From Aquibium sp. ELW1220 (GTDB lineage Bacteria; Pseudomonadota; Alphaproteobacteria; Rhizobiales; Rhizobiaceae), in assembly GCF_030398385.1 (NCBI RefSeq), contig NZ_JAOAOQ010000001.1, positions 62,001 to 126,000 of the forward strand: 64,000 nt of DNA. Reading direction: 5' to 3'. Under the pieces are notes generated by a model. It had not been told where the DNA came from. It did not search any database and saw only the letters and a list, made by a program, of their open reading frames with translations. The translations under genes were made by a program, and so were the position numbers. Position 1 is the stretch's first letter. Each line of letters opens with the position of its first letter. Shown here in pieces: positions 40,019 through 50,090 of the stretch.

Positions 40019-41170
40019 ATGGCAGCCAAGGCCGGACGATCCTTCTTCGGCCGCTGGGGCGTCCACCTCGCGGTGCTGGCCATCGTCATCGTCTGGACCC
40101 TGCCGACGATGGGCATCCTCGTCAGTTCGCTGCGCGACCGCGACCAGATCATCGTCTCTGGCTGGTGGACGGCACTCGCTGGTTCGGAGCAGACCGAGGC
40201 GGGCCGGCTGGCCGGACCCGACGCACAGATCGAGCGCGACGGCCGGTTCGTCATCGAGGGGCTGCTCTTCGAGGAGGGCGACCCGCGCCGGATCAGCGCC
40301 TTCGGCACTCGCGCCACCGCGCCGACGGCCACCGAAGCCGGCGTGGAAGCCGACCTCGGCGACGGCGTGACACTGACGGTCGAGGCCGATTCGCGCTACG
40401 TCATGACATCGCCTGTCGCCTTCGAGGGGCGCGGGCAGCGCGTCTACTTCTCGGCCCTGTCGCCGCCGCGCTTCACGACGGAGAACTACGAGACGGTGCT
40501 CCTGTCGGAAGGCATCGGCCGTTCCTTCGTGAATTCGCTGACGGTAACGATCCCCGCCACCATCATCCCGATCCTGATCGCCGCCTTTGCCGCCTACGCG
40601 CTGGCCTGGATGCGCTTTCCCGGCCGTGCCATCCTGATCGCGGTGATCATCGGCCTGCTCGTCGTGCCGCTGCAGATGTCGCTGATCCCCCTGCTCAAGC
40701 TCTACAACGGTGTCGGCGCCTTCTTCGGCGTGCCGGCCAAGACCTATCTCGGTATCTGGCTCGCCCACACCGGCTTCGGCCTGCCCTTCGCGATCTTCCT
40801 GCTCAGGAGCTACATTGCCGGCCTGCCGCGAGAGATCATGGAATCGGCCCGCATCGACGGCGCGTCGGATTTCGACATCTTCGTACGGATCGTCCTGCCC
40901 CTGTCCTTCCCGGTCCTCGCCTCCTTCGCCATCTTCCAGTTTCTCTGGGTCTGGAACGACCTGCTGGTGGCGATGGTGTTCCTCGGCACCGGCCGCGACC
41001 AATTGGTGCTGACCGGCAAGCTCAACGCGCTGCTCGGCTCGCGCGGCGGCGACTGGGAAATCCTGACGACTTCGGCCTTCGTCACCATCATCGTGCCGCT
41101 GATCGTGTTCTTCTCGCTGCAGCGCTACTTCGTCCGCGGCCTGCTCGCGGGTTCGGTGAAGGGCGGATGA
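40019..41170 (+). CDS. aglG: Sugar ABC transporter permease, AglG-like
   Basis: A 383-residue permease of the MalG class. The first helix (about 17-37) is followed by a long periplasmic loop (about 38-155) that begins RDRDQIIVSGWWTALAGSEQ, characteristic of AglG, then five more helices. The EAA loop is MESARIDGASDFDIFVRIVL. I use the ATG at 40019, which has GGAGG 5 nt upstream, rather than the in-frame ATG at 40007. In Sinorhizobium the alpha-glucosidase gene aglA follows; here it is absent. Confidence 0.9.
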   Translation: MAAKAGRSFFGRWGVHLAVLAIVIVWTLPTMGILVSSLRDRDQIIVSGWWTALAGSEQTEAGRLAGPDAQIERDGRFVIEGLLFEEGDPRRISAFGTRATAPTATEAGVEADLGDGVTLTVEADSRYVMTSPVAFEGRGQRVYFSALSPPRFTTENYETVLLSEGIGRSFVNSLTVTIPATIIPILIAAFAAYALAWMRFPGRAILIAVIIGLLVVPLQMSLIPLLKLYNGVGAFFGVPAKTYLGIWLAHTGFGLPFAIFLLRSYIAGLPREIMESARIDGASDFDIFVRIVLPLSFPVLASFAIFQFLWVWNDLLVAMVFLGTGRDQLVLTGKLNALLGSRGGDWEILTTSAFVTIIVPLIVFFSLQRYFVRGLLAGSVKGG

Positions 41171-41230
41171 CCGGGATGGGCACCACGGGGCGACGAGACG
41201 CCGGTATCGCGGCGCGAGCGGGAGGCGACG

Positions 41231-42337
41231 ATGGCTGATCTTCATCTGAAGGGCGTGCGCAAGGCCTATGGCGCCGTCGAGATCCTGCACGGCATCGATC
41301 TCGACATTCGCTCCGGCGAATTCATCGTGTTCGTCGGACCGTCCGGCTGCGGCAAGTCCACACTGCTGCGAACCATCGCGGGCCTGGAGGATATCTCGTC
41401 GGGGACACTCGAGATCGACGGGCAGGAGGTCAACGACGTGCCACCGTCCAGACGCGGCATCGCCATGGTGTTCCAGTCCTACGCGCTCTACCCGCACATG
41501 AGTGTCTACGACAACATGGCCTTCAGCATGAAGATCGCCAGGGCCAGCAAGGATGAGATCGACCGCAGGGTGAGGAACGCCGCCGAGATCCTTCAGCTGA
41601 CCGAATATCTCGACCGCCTGCCCAGGGCGCTGTCGGGCGGCCAGCGCCAGCGTGTCGCCATCGGCCGCGCCATCGTGCGCGATCCGAAGGTTTTCCTGTT
41701 CGACGAGCCGCTCTCGAATCTCGATGCGGCGCTTCGGGTGGCGACCCGCATCGAGATCGCCAAGCTGAAGGAAAGCATGCCGCAGACGACGATGATCTAC
41801 GTCACCCACGACCAGGTCGAGGCGATGACGCTCGCCGACCGGATCGTGGTGCTGAAGGACGGGTACATCGAGCAGGTCGGCTCGCCGATGGAGCTCTACA
41901 GGCATCCCGGGAACCTCTTCGTCGCGCAGTTCATCGGCTCGCCGGCCATGAACATCGTGCCGGCCACGATCGAGCAGGCGGGGCCGGCCACCATGGTGTC
42001 GATCGCTGGTCATGGCGGCGTGACGGTGCCCGTCGCCACGCCTGCCGCTTCACGCGGTGCGGAGATCTCCTTCGGCGTGCGCCCGGAGGATCTGGTGGTG
42101 ACGTCGGGCGAGGACTTCCTTTTCGAGGGCACCATCGGCTACGTGGAGCAACTCGGCGAGGTGCAGCTTGTCTACGTCGAACTAGGCCGCGACGGCGTGC
42201 CGCTGGTCGCGAAGATGCCAGGCAGCGCCGAGGTAAAGCGCCGCTCGACGATCCGCCTGACGGCAGCGCCCGAGGATTTGCACATCTTTGGCCCGGACGG
42301 AAGGGCGTTCGCCCGGGCGCGAGTGGAGGGGACGTAG
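41231..42337 (+). CDS. aglK: Sugar ABC transporter ATPase, AglK/UgpC/MsmK-like
   Basis: A 368-residue ATPase: Walker A GPSGCGKST (36-44), signature LSGGQ (134-138), Walker B VFLFDEP (about 154-160), switch VTHDQVEAM and a C-terminal regulatory TOBE/MOP domain (about 240-360). Together with aglEFG it forms a complete importer. It starts 60 nt after the aglG stop. Confidence 0.92.
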   Translation: MADLHLKGVRKAYGAVEILHGIDLDIRSGEFIVFVGPSGCGKSTLLRTIAGLEDISSGTLEIDGQEVNDVPPSRRGIAMVFQSYALYPHMSVYDNMAFSMKIARASKDEIDRRVRNAAEILQLTEYLDRLPRALSGGQRQRVAIGRAIVRDPKVFLFDEPLSNLDAALRVATRIEIAKLKESMPQTTMIYVTHDQVEAMTLADRIVVLKDGYIEQVGSPMELYRHPGNLFVAQFIGSPAMNIVPATIEQAGPATMVSIAGHGGVTVPVATPAASRGAEISFGVRPEDLVVTSGEDFLFEGTIGYVEQLGEVQLVYVELGRDGVPLVAKMPGSAEVKRRSTIRLTAAPEDLHIFGPDGRAFARARVEGT

Positions 42338-42386
42338 GGGCGGCAGGCAGTAGAGCGGTCATTCGGTGTCAGACGCCGCGTTCTTT

Positions 42387-42545
42387 CGCGCCCCCCTCTG
42401 CCTGCCGGCATCTCCCCCACGAGGGGGGAGATCGGCTCTCGCGGCCGCCGTCGCCGATATCCATCTACGTAGAAGGAGCGCCGGCGTTCAAGCTGCCGAT
42501 CTCCCCCTCGTGGGGGAGATGTCCGGCAGGCAGAGGGGGGGCGCG
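42387..42545. repeat. Nested inverted-repeat intergenic element (RIME-like)
   Basis: A 159-bp element downstream of aglK. Outer arms of about 50 bp (42387-42436 and 42495-42545) are near-perfect reverse complements, each starting/ending CGCGCCCCCC, and each arm itself contains a hairpin ATCTCCCCC-ACGA-GGGGGAGAT. The central 58 bp are unrelated. This is the layout of rhizobial intergenic mosaic elements (RIME) or small MITEs, without a transposase. It could act as a terminator for aglK and the converging oxidoreductase gene. Confidence 0.75.
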
Positions 42546-42586
42546 ACAGAGCGCGACGTTCGACGAGTGCGGCAGGCCGAGCAGCC

Positions 42587-43573
42587 CTAAACCTCTTCCC
42601 ACTCCCCGCTCTCGCCCGCCCTGAAAATGGCGTCGATCACCTTCTGGTTCTTCACCGAGCTCTCCAGCGGGAACACGTCCACCTTCTCCCCGCGCGCGGC
42701 CTTCACGAAGGCCTCGGCCTGCAGCCGGTACTGCCGCGTGTCGGGGAAGCGGTAGACGGTTGCTTCGGTGTGGTTGTGGTTGTGCAGCGTCACCATGTCG
42801 TCGCCGTAGATTCGCGCGTTGAACGGTGTCGCCACCTCGATGAACCCGGCCTCGCCGTGGAACACCATGCCCTGCCGCGCCGCCATCTGCGTCGAGACGT
42901 AGAAGGTCATGTCGAAATCGCCGCAGTCCGCGGTCACGTGCGAATAGATGTCGGTGCCGAACGTCGGGTCGCGCTCGACGCGGGCGCGGATCTTCAGAGG
43001 CTCCTTGCCGGTCGACAGCCGCATCGCCACGGTCGGATAGACGCCGATGTCCGGCAGTCCGCCGCCGCCGAGCTCCGGCCGGTTGCGCATGTTCACGGGG
43101 TCAACGTTGAAGTAGGTAAAGGCGCCCTGCACGTGGCGCAGCCGGCCGATCGCGCCCTCCGCGATCAGGTCGCGCACCTTGTGCCACTGCGGGTGGTAGG
43201 CCACCATGAAGGCCTCGCAGACGAGCACGCGATTGCGATCCCGCGCGGCGATCACCGGTGCTATGTCGTCGGCGTTCAGCGCCAGCGGCTTCTCCACCAG
43301 CACATGCTTGCCGGCATCCGCCGCCTTCACCGCCCACTCCACGTGGTCCGACGTCGGCAGCGGGATGTAGACCCCGTCCACCGTATCGGAAGCGAGCAGG
43401 TCCTCGTAGGAGCCGAAGGCATGCGGCGCGCCGATGCGCCCGGCCAGCGCCTGCGCACGCGACAGATCGCGGCTGGCGACGGCCGTCACCAACCCGTTTT
43501 CGCTGTCGTTGAGCGCCGGGATGACGTGCTCGCGCGCGATCTTGGCCGTGGACAGGATACCCCAGCGGAACAT
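42587..43573 (-). CDS. Gfo/Idh/MocA-family oxidoreductase
   Basis: A 328-residue NAD(P)-dependent sugar or polyol dehydrogenase. The Rossmann start is [20 protein letters not shown], and the family hallmark EKPLA is at 94-98, followed by [12 protein letters not shown] and [12 protein letters not shown]. Next to a sugar importer it may oxidise an imported sugar, but it converges on aglK, is not in that operon and is separated from it by the repeat. Substrate unknown. Confidence 0.88.
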   Translation of the reverse strand: MFRWGILSTAKIAREHVIPALNDSENGLVTAVASRDLSRAQALAGRIGAPHAFGSYEDLLASDTVDGVYIPLPTSDHVEWAVKAADAGKHVLVEKPLALNADDIAPVIAARDRNRVLVCEAFMVAYHPQWHKVRDLIAEGAIGRLRHVQGAFTYFNVDPVNMRNRPELGGGGLPDIGVYPTVAMRLSTGKEPLKIRARVERDPTFGTDIYSHVTADCGDFDMTFYVSTQMAARQGMVFHGEAGFIEVATPFNARIYGDDMVTLHNHNHTEATVYRFPDTRQYRLQAEAFVKAARGEKVDVFPLESSVKNQKVIDAIFRAGESGEWEEV

Positions 43574-43644
43574 TTTCTTTCCTCCTCGAAAAATATCGCC
43601 GCGACACTACTGCCTCCCGCGCCGCGAGGAAACCGGGAAAGCGT

Positions 43645-44247
43645 CTACCAGGGCACTACCGTGAGTTCCGGCCACAGCGGCAGCGCCCGCGCTGCCTTCC
43701 GCTCGTGGGTGGCGCGGTTGTCGAGCACCCGGTTGGGCACCAGCCGGAAGGAAAAAATCTCGTCGAGCCCGAAGGGCGCATAGAGGCCGAGCGCGCCGTC
43801 GCCGTCGATCCGCACCCCCACCGCATGCGTCGTACAGGCGAACCGATCGATGCCTTCGCAGGACGAGCCGAGCGGCGGGTAGGGCCGGCCGAAATGACCC
43901 TCGTACCAGAGATGCACCCGCGCCTGGTTGCGGATCTCCACCGGTACCGGCAGCTCCGAAAACAGCGGCGCGGCGCGGCGGATCACCGCGTCCTCCGCCT
44001 CCCACGACAGGTCGGCGGCGTCGAAGTAGAACAGGTCCACGTCCTTGACGCCGTGACCGGATACCCGCCCGGTCAGCGCGTTCCAGACGGTGTTGTAAAG
44101 CGCGCCCGACACGATCCACCAGTCCGGCAGTTCGAGACCGCGCGCCACCTCCAGCGCCGCCCGGACGAGCGGATCGGCCCGCAGGATCGCAAGCAACGCC
44201 TCGCGCTGGCGCTCGAAGGGCAGGCCGGAGAAGCGGAGATGATCCAT
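43645..44247 (-). CDS. Nucleotidyltransferase-like protein (DUF925)
   Basis: A 200-residue protein of the DUF925/NTP_transf_6 family, a minimal nucleotidyltransferase fold of unknown substrate. It shows WWIVSGALYNTVWNALTG and the metal-binding VKDVDLFYFD, with VEIRNQARVHLWYEGHFG following. I start at ATG 44247, although the ribosome-binding site is weak and 26 more codons are open upstream. It lies 71 nt upstream of the oxidoreductase gene on the same strand. Confidence 0.8.
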   Translation of the reverse strand: MDHLRFSGLPFERQREALLAILRADPLVRAALEVARGLELPDWWIVSGALYNTVWNALTGRVSGHGVKDVDLFYFDAADLSWEAEDAVIRRAAPLFSELPVPVEIRNQARVHLWYEGHFGRPYPPLGSSCEGIDRFACTTHAVGVRIDGDGALGLYAPFGLDEIFSFRLVPNRVLDNRATHERKAARALPLWPELTVVPW

Positions 44248-44367
44248 GACGCAGCGCTGCCCGATTCGGCCGCGAGGAACAATGGCGCCAGGGCCTGTGC
44301 GATCAATGGCAACGGCCTGACGCATGCGCTATGGCCCGCCACGTTCAGTAACTCGGGATCGAGACCC

Positions 44368-44585
44368 ATGAAGACCGCCAGCATCCGCATCGACGACGAC
44401 GTCAAGACGAGCTGGGACGAACTCGCCGAGGCGCGCGGACTCGACAGGCAGCGCCTCATGCGCGAGCGATCGTCGAAAAGCTGGAGGAACTGGAAGACTT
44501 CTACGTCGTGAAGACCCGCACGGCCACGCCGTTCAAGCCGGTGCCGAACGAAGAGGTCTGGCGTCGGCTCGGCCTTGAAGATTGA
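44368..44585 (+). pseudogene. Antitoxin gene broken by a one-base deletion
   Basis: The first frame reads MKTASIRIDDDVKTSWDELA, an antitoxin-like beginning, but after LDRQRLMRE it runs into nonsense and stops. Shifting frame by inserting one G after position about 44465 (GAGCG to GAGGCG) restores AIVEKLEELEDFYVVKTR, then PVPNEEVWRRLGLED and a stop at 44585. The gene would be about 73 residues and its end overlaps the start of the toxin gene, normal for such modules. A sequencing error is possible. Confidence 0.7.
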
Positions 44586-44873
44586 GTGGCATCCGGATGC
44601 CGTCGCCGACCTGACGCGCTTGCGCACGGCCGAGCAGCGCGGATCAAGGCGGCGCTGGCTGATCTCCTGGCGGCGCCGGACGCGCGACAGCGTCTCGTCC
44701 CCTATTCCGGCCATCTGAAAGGCCACTGGAAGCTTCGCGTCGGCGATCGCCGGCTGGTCTGCCGTGTCGAGAACCGGAATCGCCAACGCGTGCTCGTCAT
44801 CTATGTCGCGCACCGAAGCCGCGCCTTCGACAGCGGGAGCCTCAGGACCATCCTGAGGCGCTCCGAAGACTGA
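44575..44873 (+). pseudogene. RelE/ParE-type toxin gene broken by a one-base deletion
   Basis: From a TTG at 44575 the frame reads KIEWHPDAVADLTRLRTAEQ, a typical RelE/ParE start. The continuation RIKAALADLLAAPDARQRL, GHLKGHWKLRVGDRRLVCRV and VLVIYVAHRSRAF is in the next frame and ends at 44873. One added G near 44637 (CAGCG to CAGGCG) gives one uninterrupted protein of about 99 residues. As given, no functional mRNA interferase or gyrase toxin would be made. Confidence 0.7.
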
Positions 44874-44911
44874 GCCCCGGCGCGCATCGCGCCGGACGCC
44901 GGTCCGCCGCT

Positions 44912-45925
44912 TCACGCGTCCTGGATGGCCGAGAGCTTCCAGTCGCCGCCGTTCTCGCGCACGAAGGTCCACAGCTCGACCGTCTCGGTCGGCTGGTCGG
45001 AGCCGCCCGCCAGATCGCCGGTGGCGCGGTCGCGCAGCACGTCGACGGATTCGTAGCGAAGCGCGGTCGTGGCGTAGTCGCTTCCGTTCTCACGCCACGC
45101 CTCGGCGATGTCGGCCTGCACGAGGTGCACGCCGGAAACCTCGTTGACCACGCCGCGCTTCGCGTTGTCGGCAAGTTCCTCGGAGAAGAACGACACCATC
45201 TCGGGCGTCGTCAGCCGGCGCAGCGCCGCGTGATCCTCGCGCGAAAAGGCATCTTGCACCTCGGTCAGCCGCTGCTGGAACGTGTCGAGGTCGGCCTGGT
45301 CGAGCCGGATGTGCTCGATCTCCGGTCCAACTTCGATCGGAGCCGCCGTCCCGCCACCGATCGAAGGCACGGTGAAGCCGCCGGCCTTGCGTTGCGCGGG
45401 AGCCTCGTCGCGCCGCGTCGGCTCGCGGCCGAAGCCCGGTCCGCCCGACGGCGCCGCTGCGCCGCCGGCCATGGCAGGCGTTCTGCGCGAGCGGAAGAAG
45501 GCCATCGCCAGCCAGACCAGCGCGCCGACCAGCAGGAGCTGGATCAGGAACCCGAGCGCGCCGGCCATGCCGCCGAAGCCATAGCCGAGGAGCATCCCGA
45601 AAAGGCCTCCGATCAGGATGCCGCGCATCAGCGAGCCGCCAAGTCCGCCGCCGAACATCCCCGGCCGCTGCGGGCCGGCTGCCTGCTGGGCGCCGGTCTG
45701 CTGCTGGCGCGCACCGGGTGCTGGCGCCGGTGTCATCGAGCGCTCGACGGGAGCGGTCTGGGCTGGGGCCGTGCGGGTGGGAGGCGGTGCCTGGAAGGTG
45801 CGTGAGCCGCGGCTGCCGAAGCTGCCGCCACGCCGCGCCTCGGCGAAATCGGTCGAGACCATCGTGAAGGACACGAAGAGCGCCGCGAAGAGGGCGAAGA
45901 AGCTGAGACCGCGCATGCGCAGCAT
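44912..45925 (-). CDS. Tim44-like domain membrane protein
   Basis: A 337-residue protein. N-terminal signal-anchor (about 4-25, FFALFAALFVSFTMVS), a proline/glutamine-rich linker (about 45-90), two hydrophobic glycine-rich stretches (about 96-145) and a C-terminal Tim44-like domain (about 205-335: LDQADLDTFQQRLTEVQDAF, PEMVSFFSEEL, WTFVRENGGDWKLSAIQ). Such proteins are inner-membrane adaptors in alphaproteobacteria. ATGs at 45925 and 45916 are both possible. Function unknown. Confidence 0.85.
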   Translation of the reverse strand: MLRMRGLSFFALFAALFVSFTMVSTDFAEARRGGSFGSRGSRTFQAPPPTRTAPAQTAPVERSMTPAPAPGARQQQTGAQQAAGPQRPGMFGGGLGGSLMRGILIGGLFGMLLGYGFGGMAGALGFLIQLLLVGALVWLAMAFFRSRRTPAMAGGAAAPSGGPGFGREPTRRDEAPAQRKAGGFTVPSIGGGTAAPIEVGPEIEHIRLDQADLDTFQQRLTEVQDAFSREDHAALRRLTTPEMVSFFSEELADNAKRGVVNEVSGVHLVQADIAEAWRENGSDYATTALRYESVDVLRDRATGDLAGGSDQPTETVELWTFVRENGGDWKLSAIQDA

Positions 45926-46132
45926 GGAATGCGTTCCTCCATCTGCCCGCACGTTGTTGGAATGCTCGGCGGGCCCGTTGACTGTGCGATCCGACATCGC
46001 GACCGTGGAAACGATCGCCAGAGGGGCCCGGCCCGCAGCCACGGATATGGGGCAGGGTGGATGAGGATGCAAGATGGCACTGCACCGTCGGTGCGACTGC
46101 TCCGCCTCGACGCAAATGTCCGCGGCTGCCCG

Positions 46133-46975
46133 TCAGATCATCTGCAGCGCCATCTTCCGACGCGGAGGCGGGAACAGGCGATCCAGTTCGGCAAGAACGG
46201 CCGCCGACAGCGCGAGGTCGGCGGCTGCCCGGTTGGCGCGCACATGCTGCGGCTGCGTGGCCTTGGGAATGGCGATAACGCCGGGATGCGACAGCACGAA
46301 GGCCAGCGCTACCTGCGCCGGCGTCGCGCCATGCCGCTCCGCGACGGCAGAGAGCCGTGGGTCTGCAACGAGTTCACCCTGCGCGACCGGTGAATAGGCC
46401 ATGACGGGAAGTCCGGCTGCCTGCGCCTGCGGCAGGAGGTCGAACTCGATGCCGCGCGTGGCCAGGTTGTAGAGCACCTGGTTCACCTGCACCGCGCCGC
46501 CCGATGGCACGCGGCCAAGTTCGTCCATGTCGTCTGCGTCGAAGTTGCTGACGCCCCAGTGGCGGATCTTGCCTGTCTCCTTCAGCGCCTCGAAGGCGTC
46601 CACAGTCTCGGCCAGAGGCACGCCTCCGCGCCAGTGCAGCAGGTAGAGGTCGATGCGATCTGTGCCGAGCCGCCGCAGACTGGCTTCGCAGGCCCGCATC
46701 GTCGCTGCACGGGACGCGTTGGACGGGAGCACCTTCGAGACGAGGAACAGGTCGTCACGCCTGCCGGCGATGGCTTCGGCCACGACCGCTTCGGCTCCGC
46801 CCGCGGCATACATCTCCGCCGTGTCGATCAGCGTCATGCCAAGGTCGATCCCGAGTCGAAGCGCCGACACCTCCGCGGACCGGCTGCCGTGGCCCTCGCC
46901 CATCATCCAGGTCCCCTGGCCGAGCACGGGCACGATTTCTCCGCAGGGAAGGGTGGTTCTGGCTATCGAGGTCAT
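46133..46975 (-). CDS. Aldo/keto reductase
   Basis: A 280-residue NADPH-dependent (alpha/beta)8-barrel oxidoreductase. Catalytic tetrad elements are visible: Asp and Tyr in [14 protein letters not shown], Lys in [12 protein letters not shown] and His in [11 protein letters not shown]. The cofactor-binding region is [17 protein letters not shown]. The ATG at 46975 gives the normal family N-terminus. It lies alone between the Tim44-domain gene and the acidic-protein gene. Substrate not predictable. Confidence 0.92.
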   Translation of the reverse strand: MTSIARTTLPCGEIVPVLGQGTWMMGEGHGSRSAEVSALRLGIDLGMTLIDTAEMYAAGGAEAVVAEAIAGRRDDLFLVSKVLPSNASRAATMRACEASLRRLGTDRIDLYLLHWRGGVPLAETVDAFEALKETGKIRHWGVSNFDADDMDELGRVPSGGAVQVNQVLYNLATRGIEFDLLPQAQAAGLPVMAYSPVAQGELVADPRLSAVAERHGATPAQVALAFVLSHPGVIAIPKATQPQHVRANRAAADLALSAAVLAELDRLFPPPRRKMALQMI

Positions 46976-47109
46976 GATGCAGCTCCATCTGGCCGGTCGA
47001 GGCGGGAGGGAGGTGGACCGGCGGCACAACACCACGGCTGGGCGTCGCCTCATCGCCGTGGTGTTGAACGCCGGTGCCGGGGGCGCGCGTCGCGCGTCCC
47101 CGGAAGCGC

Positions 47110-47424
47110 TCACTCGTCTTCGTCGTCGAACTCGTCGTCGAACTGGTCGACCATCACCAGGAAGACGACGCTCGCGCCATCCTCTTCCTCTTCGTCTTCC
47201 TCATCCTCGTCGTCCCCGTCGAGGCTGTCGTCGAAGAGGTCTTCCTCGTCCTCGGTCGCGGGACGCACCTCGAACGGGGTCTTGCCGTTCCACACCGGCT
47301 TTCCGTCCGTGGTGAAGTCGGCGAGGTCGGCCTTGAAGTCCTCGCTGTCGAAAATCTCGCGAGCCTCGGCCTCGTCGGCATCTGTCATGGCGACGGCGAC
47401 GCCATCGATTACAAGCGTGTACAT
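47110..47424 (-). CDS. Small highly acidic hypothetical protein
   Basis: A 104-residue protein starting [20 protein letters not shown]. Its second half is a nearly continuous run of D and E (about 57-85), then [17 protein letters not shown]. The first 55 residues, including [18 protein letters not shown], look folded. No family is recognised. AGGAG upstream of ATG 47424 supports translation. Acidic tails of this kind can bind divalent metals or basic proteins; that is speculation. Confidence 0.65.
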   Translation of the reverse strand: MYTLVIDGVAVAMTDADEAEAREIFDSEDFKADLADFTTDGKPVWNGKTPFEVRPATEDEEDLFDDSLDGDDEDEEDEEEEDGASVVFLVMVDQFDDEFDDEDE

Positions 47425-47597
47425 GTCCTGAAGCTCCTGTTGGCTGCCTGTCAGCCCAAAACGCGCGGGAGCCCGTCTGGCTCCCTGGGGCGCAGGCTTC
47501 ATCCGAAGCCGGCATGCTTGTCAATGGCTTCTTCGAGCGTCGGAACTACGACGTTCAGCCGGCAAAGGTCGCCGCGCCGGGCGCGACGATGCCCCCG

Positions 47598-50090
47598 TCA
47601 TCCCCGCAGCACGCCGCCGGTCTGCTTCTTCACGTTCTCGACGATCCGGCCGGCCAGCGCCTCGAAGTCCTCGTCGGTCAGCGTCTTGTCGACCGGCTGG
47701 ATCGACACCTCGATGGCGATCGACTTGCGGCCTTCGCCTAGCGAGGCGCCTTCGAACACGTCGAACACCGTCACGCCGGTGATCAGCTTCCTGTCGGCCG
47801 CAAGCGCCGCCTTGGTCAGCGTGCCGGCCTCCACGGCCTTGTCGACCACGAAGGCGAAGTCGCGCCGTACAGCCTGGAACGGTGACAGGTCCAGGCGCGG
47901 CTTGGTGCGCGTCGGTTTCGCTTTCGGTTCGGGCACGGCATCGACGTAGACCTCGAAGCCACAGAGCGGGCCCGACACGTCGAGTGCCTCAAGCGTGCGG
48001 GGATGGAACTCGCCGAAGGTGGCGAGGACCACCTTCGGGCCGAGTTTGATCGTGCCGGAACGCCCGGGGTGATACCAGGCCGGGCCGCCGGACTCGACCT
48101 GCAGTTTGTCCACCGGCGCGCCGCAGGCCTCGAGCGCGGCCAGCGCGTCGGCTTTGGCATCGAACACGCCGACGCTCGCGGCGTTGCCGGACCAGGCGCG
48201 GCCCGCGCCGTCCATCCGCGCGGTGCCGCGGCGCACGCCAGCCGCGACGCGGCGCTGCTGGTTGGCGCCGTCGCCCTCGTAGGTGCCCGATACCTCGAAC
48301 AGTGCGACATCGGCGAAACCGCGGTCGGCATTGCGCTGCGCGGCGGCGATCAGGCCGGGCAGCAGCGAGGGCCGCATGTCCGACATGTCCGCGGCGATCG
48401 GGTTGGCGAGCTTCAGCGCCTCCTGTCCGCCGCCGAACAGTTCGGCGTGTTTCGCGGGGATGAAGGACCATGTGACGGCCTCCATCATGCCGCGTACGGC
48501 GAGCGCCCGCCGCGCCGAGCGGGTGCGGATCTGCAGCGTGGTCAGGATGCGGCCGTTGACGGCATCGTGCGACACCATCGGCTGCGGCGCGATCTTCTCC
48601 ACGCCGTGGATGCGCATGACCTCCTCGACGAGGTCGGCCTTGCCCTCGACGTCCGGCCGCCAGGAGGGAACCGTCACCTCGAACACGCCCTTGCGGCGCA
48701 CGTTGCGCATGTTGTCGGCCGACAGGTAGCTCAGCGTCGACCCCGCATTGCGCGGCCCGTCGGCGAGATCCATGCCGAACACGTTGGCCACGCCGAAGCC
48801 GAGCCGCTCCAGGATGCCGCGCGCTTCCTCGGCCGGCACCTCGATGCCGGTCAGCCGCGTCACTTCCGACACCGGGAAGGCAATCGTCTTGGCCGTATGA
48901 CCCTCATAGCCGACGACGCGCCCGCCCGAGGCGTTGCCGCCGCACAGTTCCTGCACCATGCGGGTGGCGAGTTCCAGGCCCGCGCCCATGAACTCCGGAT
49001 CGACGCCCCGCTCGAAGCGATAACGCGCATCGGTGATGATGCCGAGTTCGCGGCCGGTGCGGGCGACGTTGAGAGGGTTCCACAGCGCCGATTCGATCAG
49101 CACGTCGGTGGTGGTCTCGTCGCAGCCCGAATGCTCGCCGCCCATGATGCCGGCGATGGACTCGACGCCGTTCTCGTCGGCGATGACGCACATCTCCGAT
49201 GTCAGCGTGTATTCGCGCCCGTCGAGCGCCAGCACCGTCTCGCCGTCGCGGGCGCGGCGCACCACCAGGTCGCCCTTCACCTTGGCCGCGTCGAAGACGT
49301 GCAGCGGCCGGCCGCGGTCGAAGGTGACGTAGTTGGTGATGTCGACCAGTGCGTTGATCGGGCGCAGGCCGATGGCCATCAGCCGCTGCTGCATCCACTT
49401 CGGCGAAGGTCCGTTCGTCACGCCGCGCACCAGCCGCAACGCGAAGCCGGGGCAGAGATCGGCCGCCTCGATCGTCACCTTCACCGGGCAGTCGCCCGTG
49501 CCGCCGACCGGCTCGACTGCATCCGCCTTCAGCGTGCCGAGGCCGGCTGCGGCGAGGTCGCGCGCGATGCCTTGCACGCCTGTGGCATCCGGCCGGTTCG
49601 GCGTCAGGTTGATCTCGATCACCGGGTCGTCGAGCTTCGCCCAGGAGGCGAAGGACTGGCCCACCGGCGCGTCGGCTGGCAGATCGATGATGCCGTCATG
49701 CTCGTCCGACAGCATCAGCTCGCGCTCGGAGCACATCATGCCGTGGCTCTCTATTCCGCGGATCTTGCCGACCGACAGCGTCACGTCGATGCCAGGCACG
49801 TAGGTGCCGGGCGCGGCGAAGGCGCCGGTCAGGCCGGCCCGCGCGTTGGGGGCGCCGCACACGACCTGGACCGGCTGGCCGGAACCGGTATCGACCGTCA
49901 GAACGCGCAGCCTGTCGGCCTCGGGATGCTTTTCGGCGGTCAGCACCTTCGCGATGACGAAGGGCTTCAGCGCCGCCTTGTCGTCGACATGCTCGACCTC
50001 AACGCCGATCATGGTCAGCCGTTCGCAGATTTCGGCAAGGGAAGCCTCGGTATCGAGGTGGTCCTTCAGCCAGGACAGGGTGAACTTCAT
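47598..50090 (-). CDS. pheT: Phenylalanine-tRNA ligase beta subunit
   Basis: The 830-residue beta chain of PheRS (alpha2-beta2). Seen are the N-terminal [21 protein letters not shown], the tRNA-binding domain (about 39-150), B3/B4 editing domain ([19 protein letters not shown]), B5 domain (about 400-475), and the C-terminal FDX-ACB anticodon-binding domain (about 735-829). The pheS gene that normally precedes pheT is not visible; instead the start overlaps the stop of a GFA-domain gene by 4 nt (ATGA). Confidence 0.97.
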   Translation of the reverse strand: MKFTLSWLKDHLDTEASLAEICERLTMIGVEVEHVDDKAALKPFVIAKVLTAEKHPEADRLRVLTVDTGSGQPVQVVCGAPNARAGLTGAFAAPGTYVPGIDVTLSVGKIRGIESHGMMCSERELMLSDEHDGIIDLPADAPVGQSFASWAKLDDPVIEINLTPNRPDATGVQGIARDLAAAGLGTLKADAVEPVGGTGDCPVKVTIEAADLCPGFALRLVRGVTNGPSPKWMQQRLMAIGLRPINALVDITNYVTFDRGRPLHVFDAAKVKGDLVVRRARDGETVLALDGREYTLTSEMCVIADENGVESIAGIMGGEHSGCDETTTDVLIESALWNPLNVARTGRELGIITDARYRFERGVDPEFMGAGLELATRMVQELCGGNASGGRVVGYEGHTAKTIAFPVSEVTRLTGIEVPAEEARGILERLGFGVANVFGMDLADGPRNAGSTLSYLSADNMRNVRRKGVFEVTVPSWRPDVEGKADLVEEVMRIHGVEKIAPQPMVSHDAVNGRILTTLQIRTRSARRALAVRGMMEAVTWSFIPAKHAELFGGGQEALKLANPIAADMSDMRPSLLPGLIAAAQRNADRGFADVALFEVSGTYEGDGANQQRRVAAGVRRGTARMDGAGRAWSGNAASVGVFDAKADALAALEACGAPVDKLQVESGGPAWYHPGRSGTIKLGPKVVLATFGEFHPRTLEALDVSGPLCGFEVYVDAVPEPKAKPTRTKPRLDLSPFQAVRRDFAFVVDKAVEAGTLTKAALAADRKLITGVTVFDVFEGASLGEGRKSIAIEVSIQPVDKTLTDEDFEALAGRIVENVKKQTGGVLRG

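Noticed and set aside
39968-42013. 681-codon open frame antisense to aglG and aglK
   Set aside because: Shadow of the permease and ATPase genes; composition of R, D, H, G with no recognisable domain.
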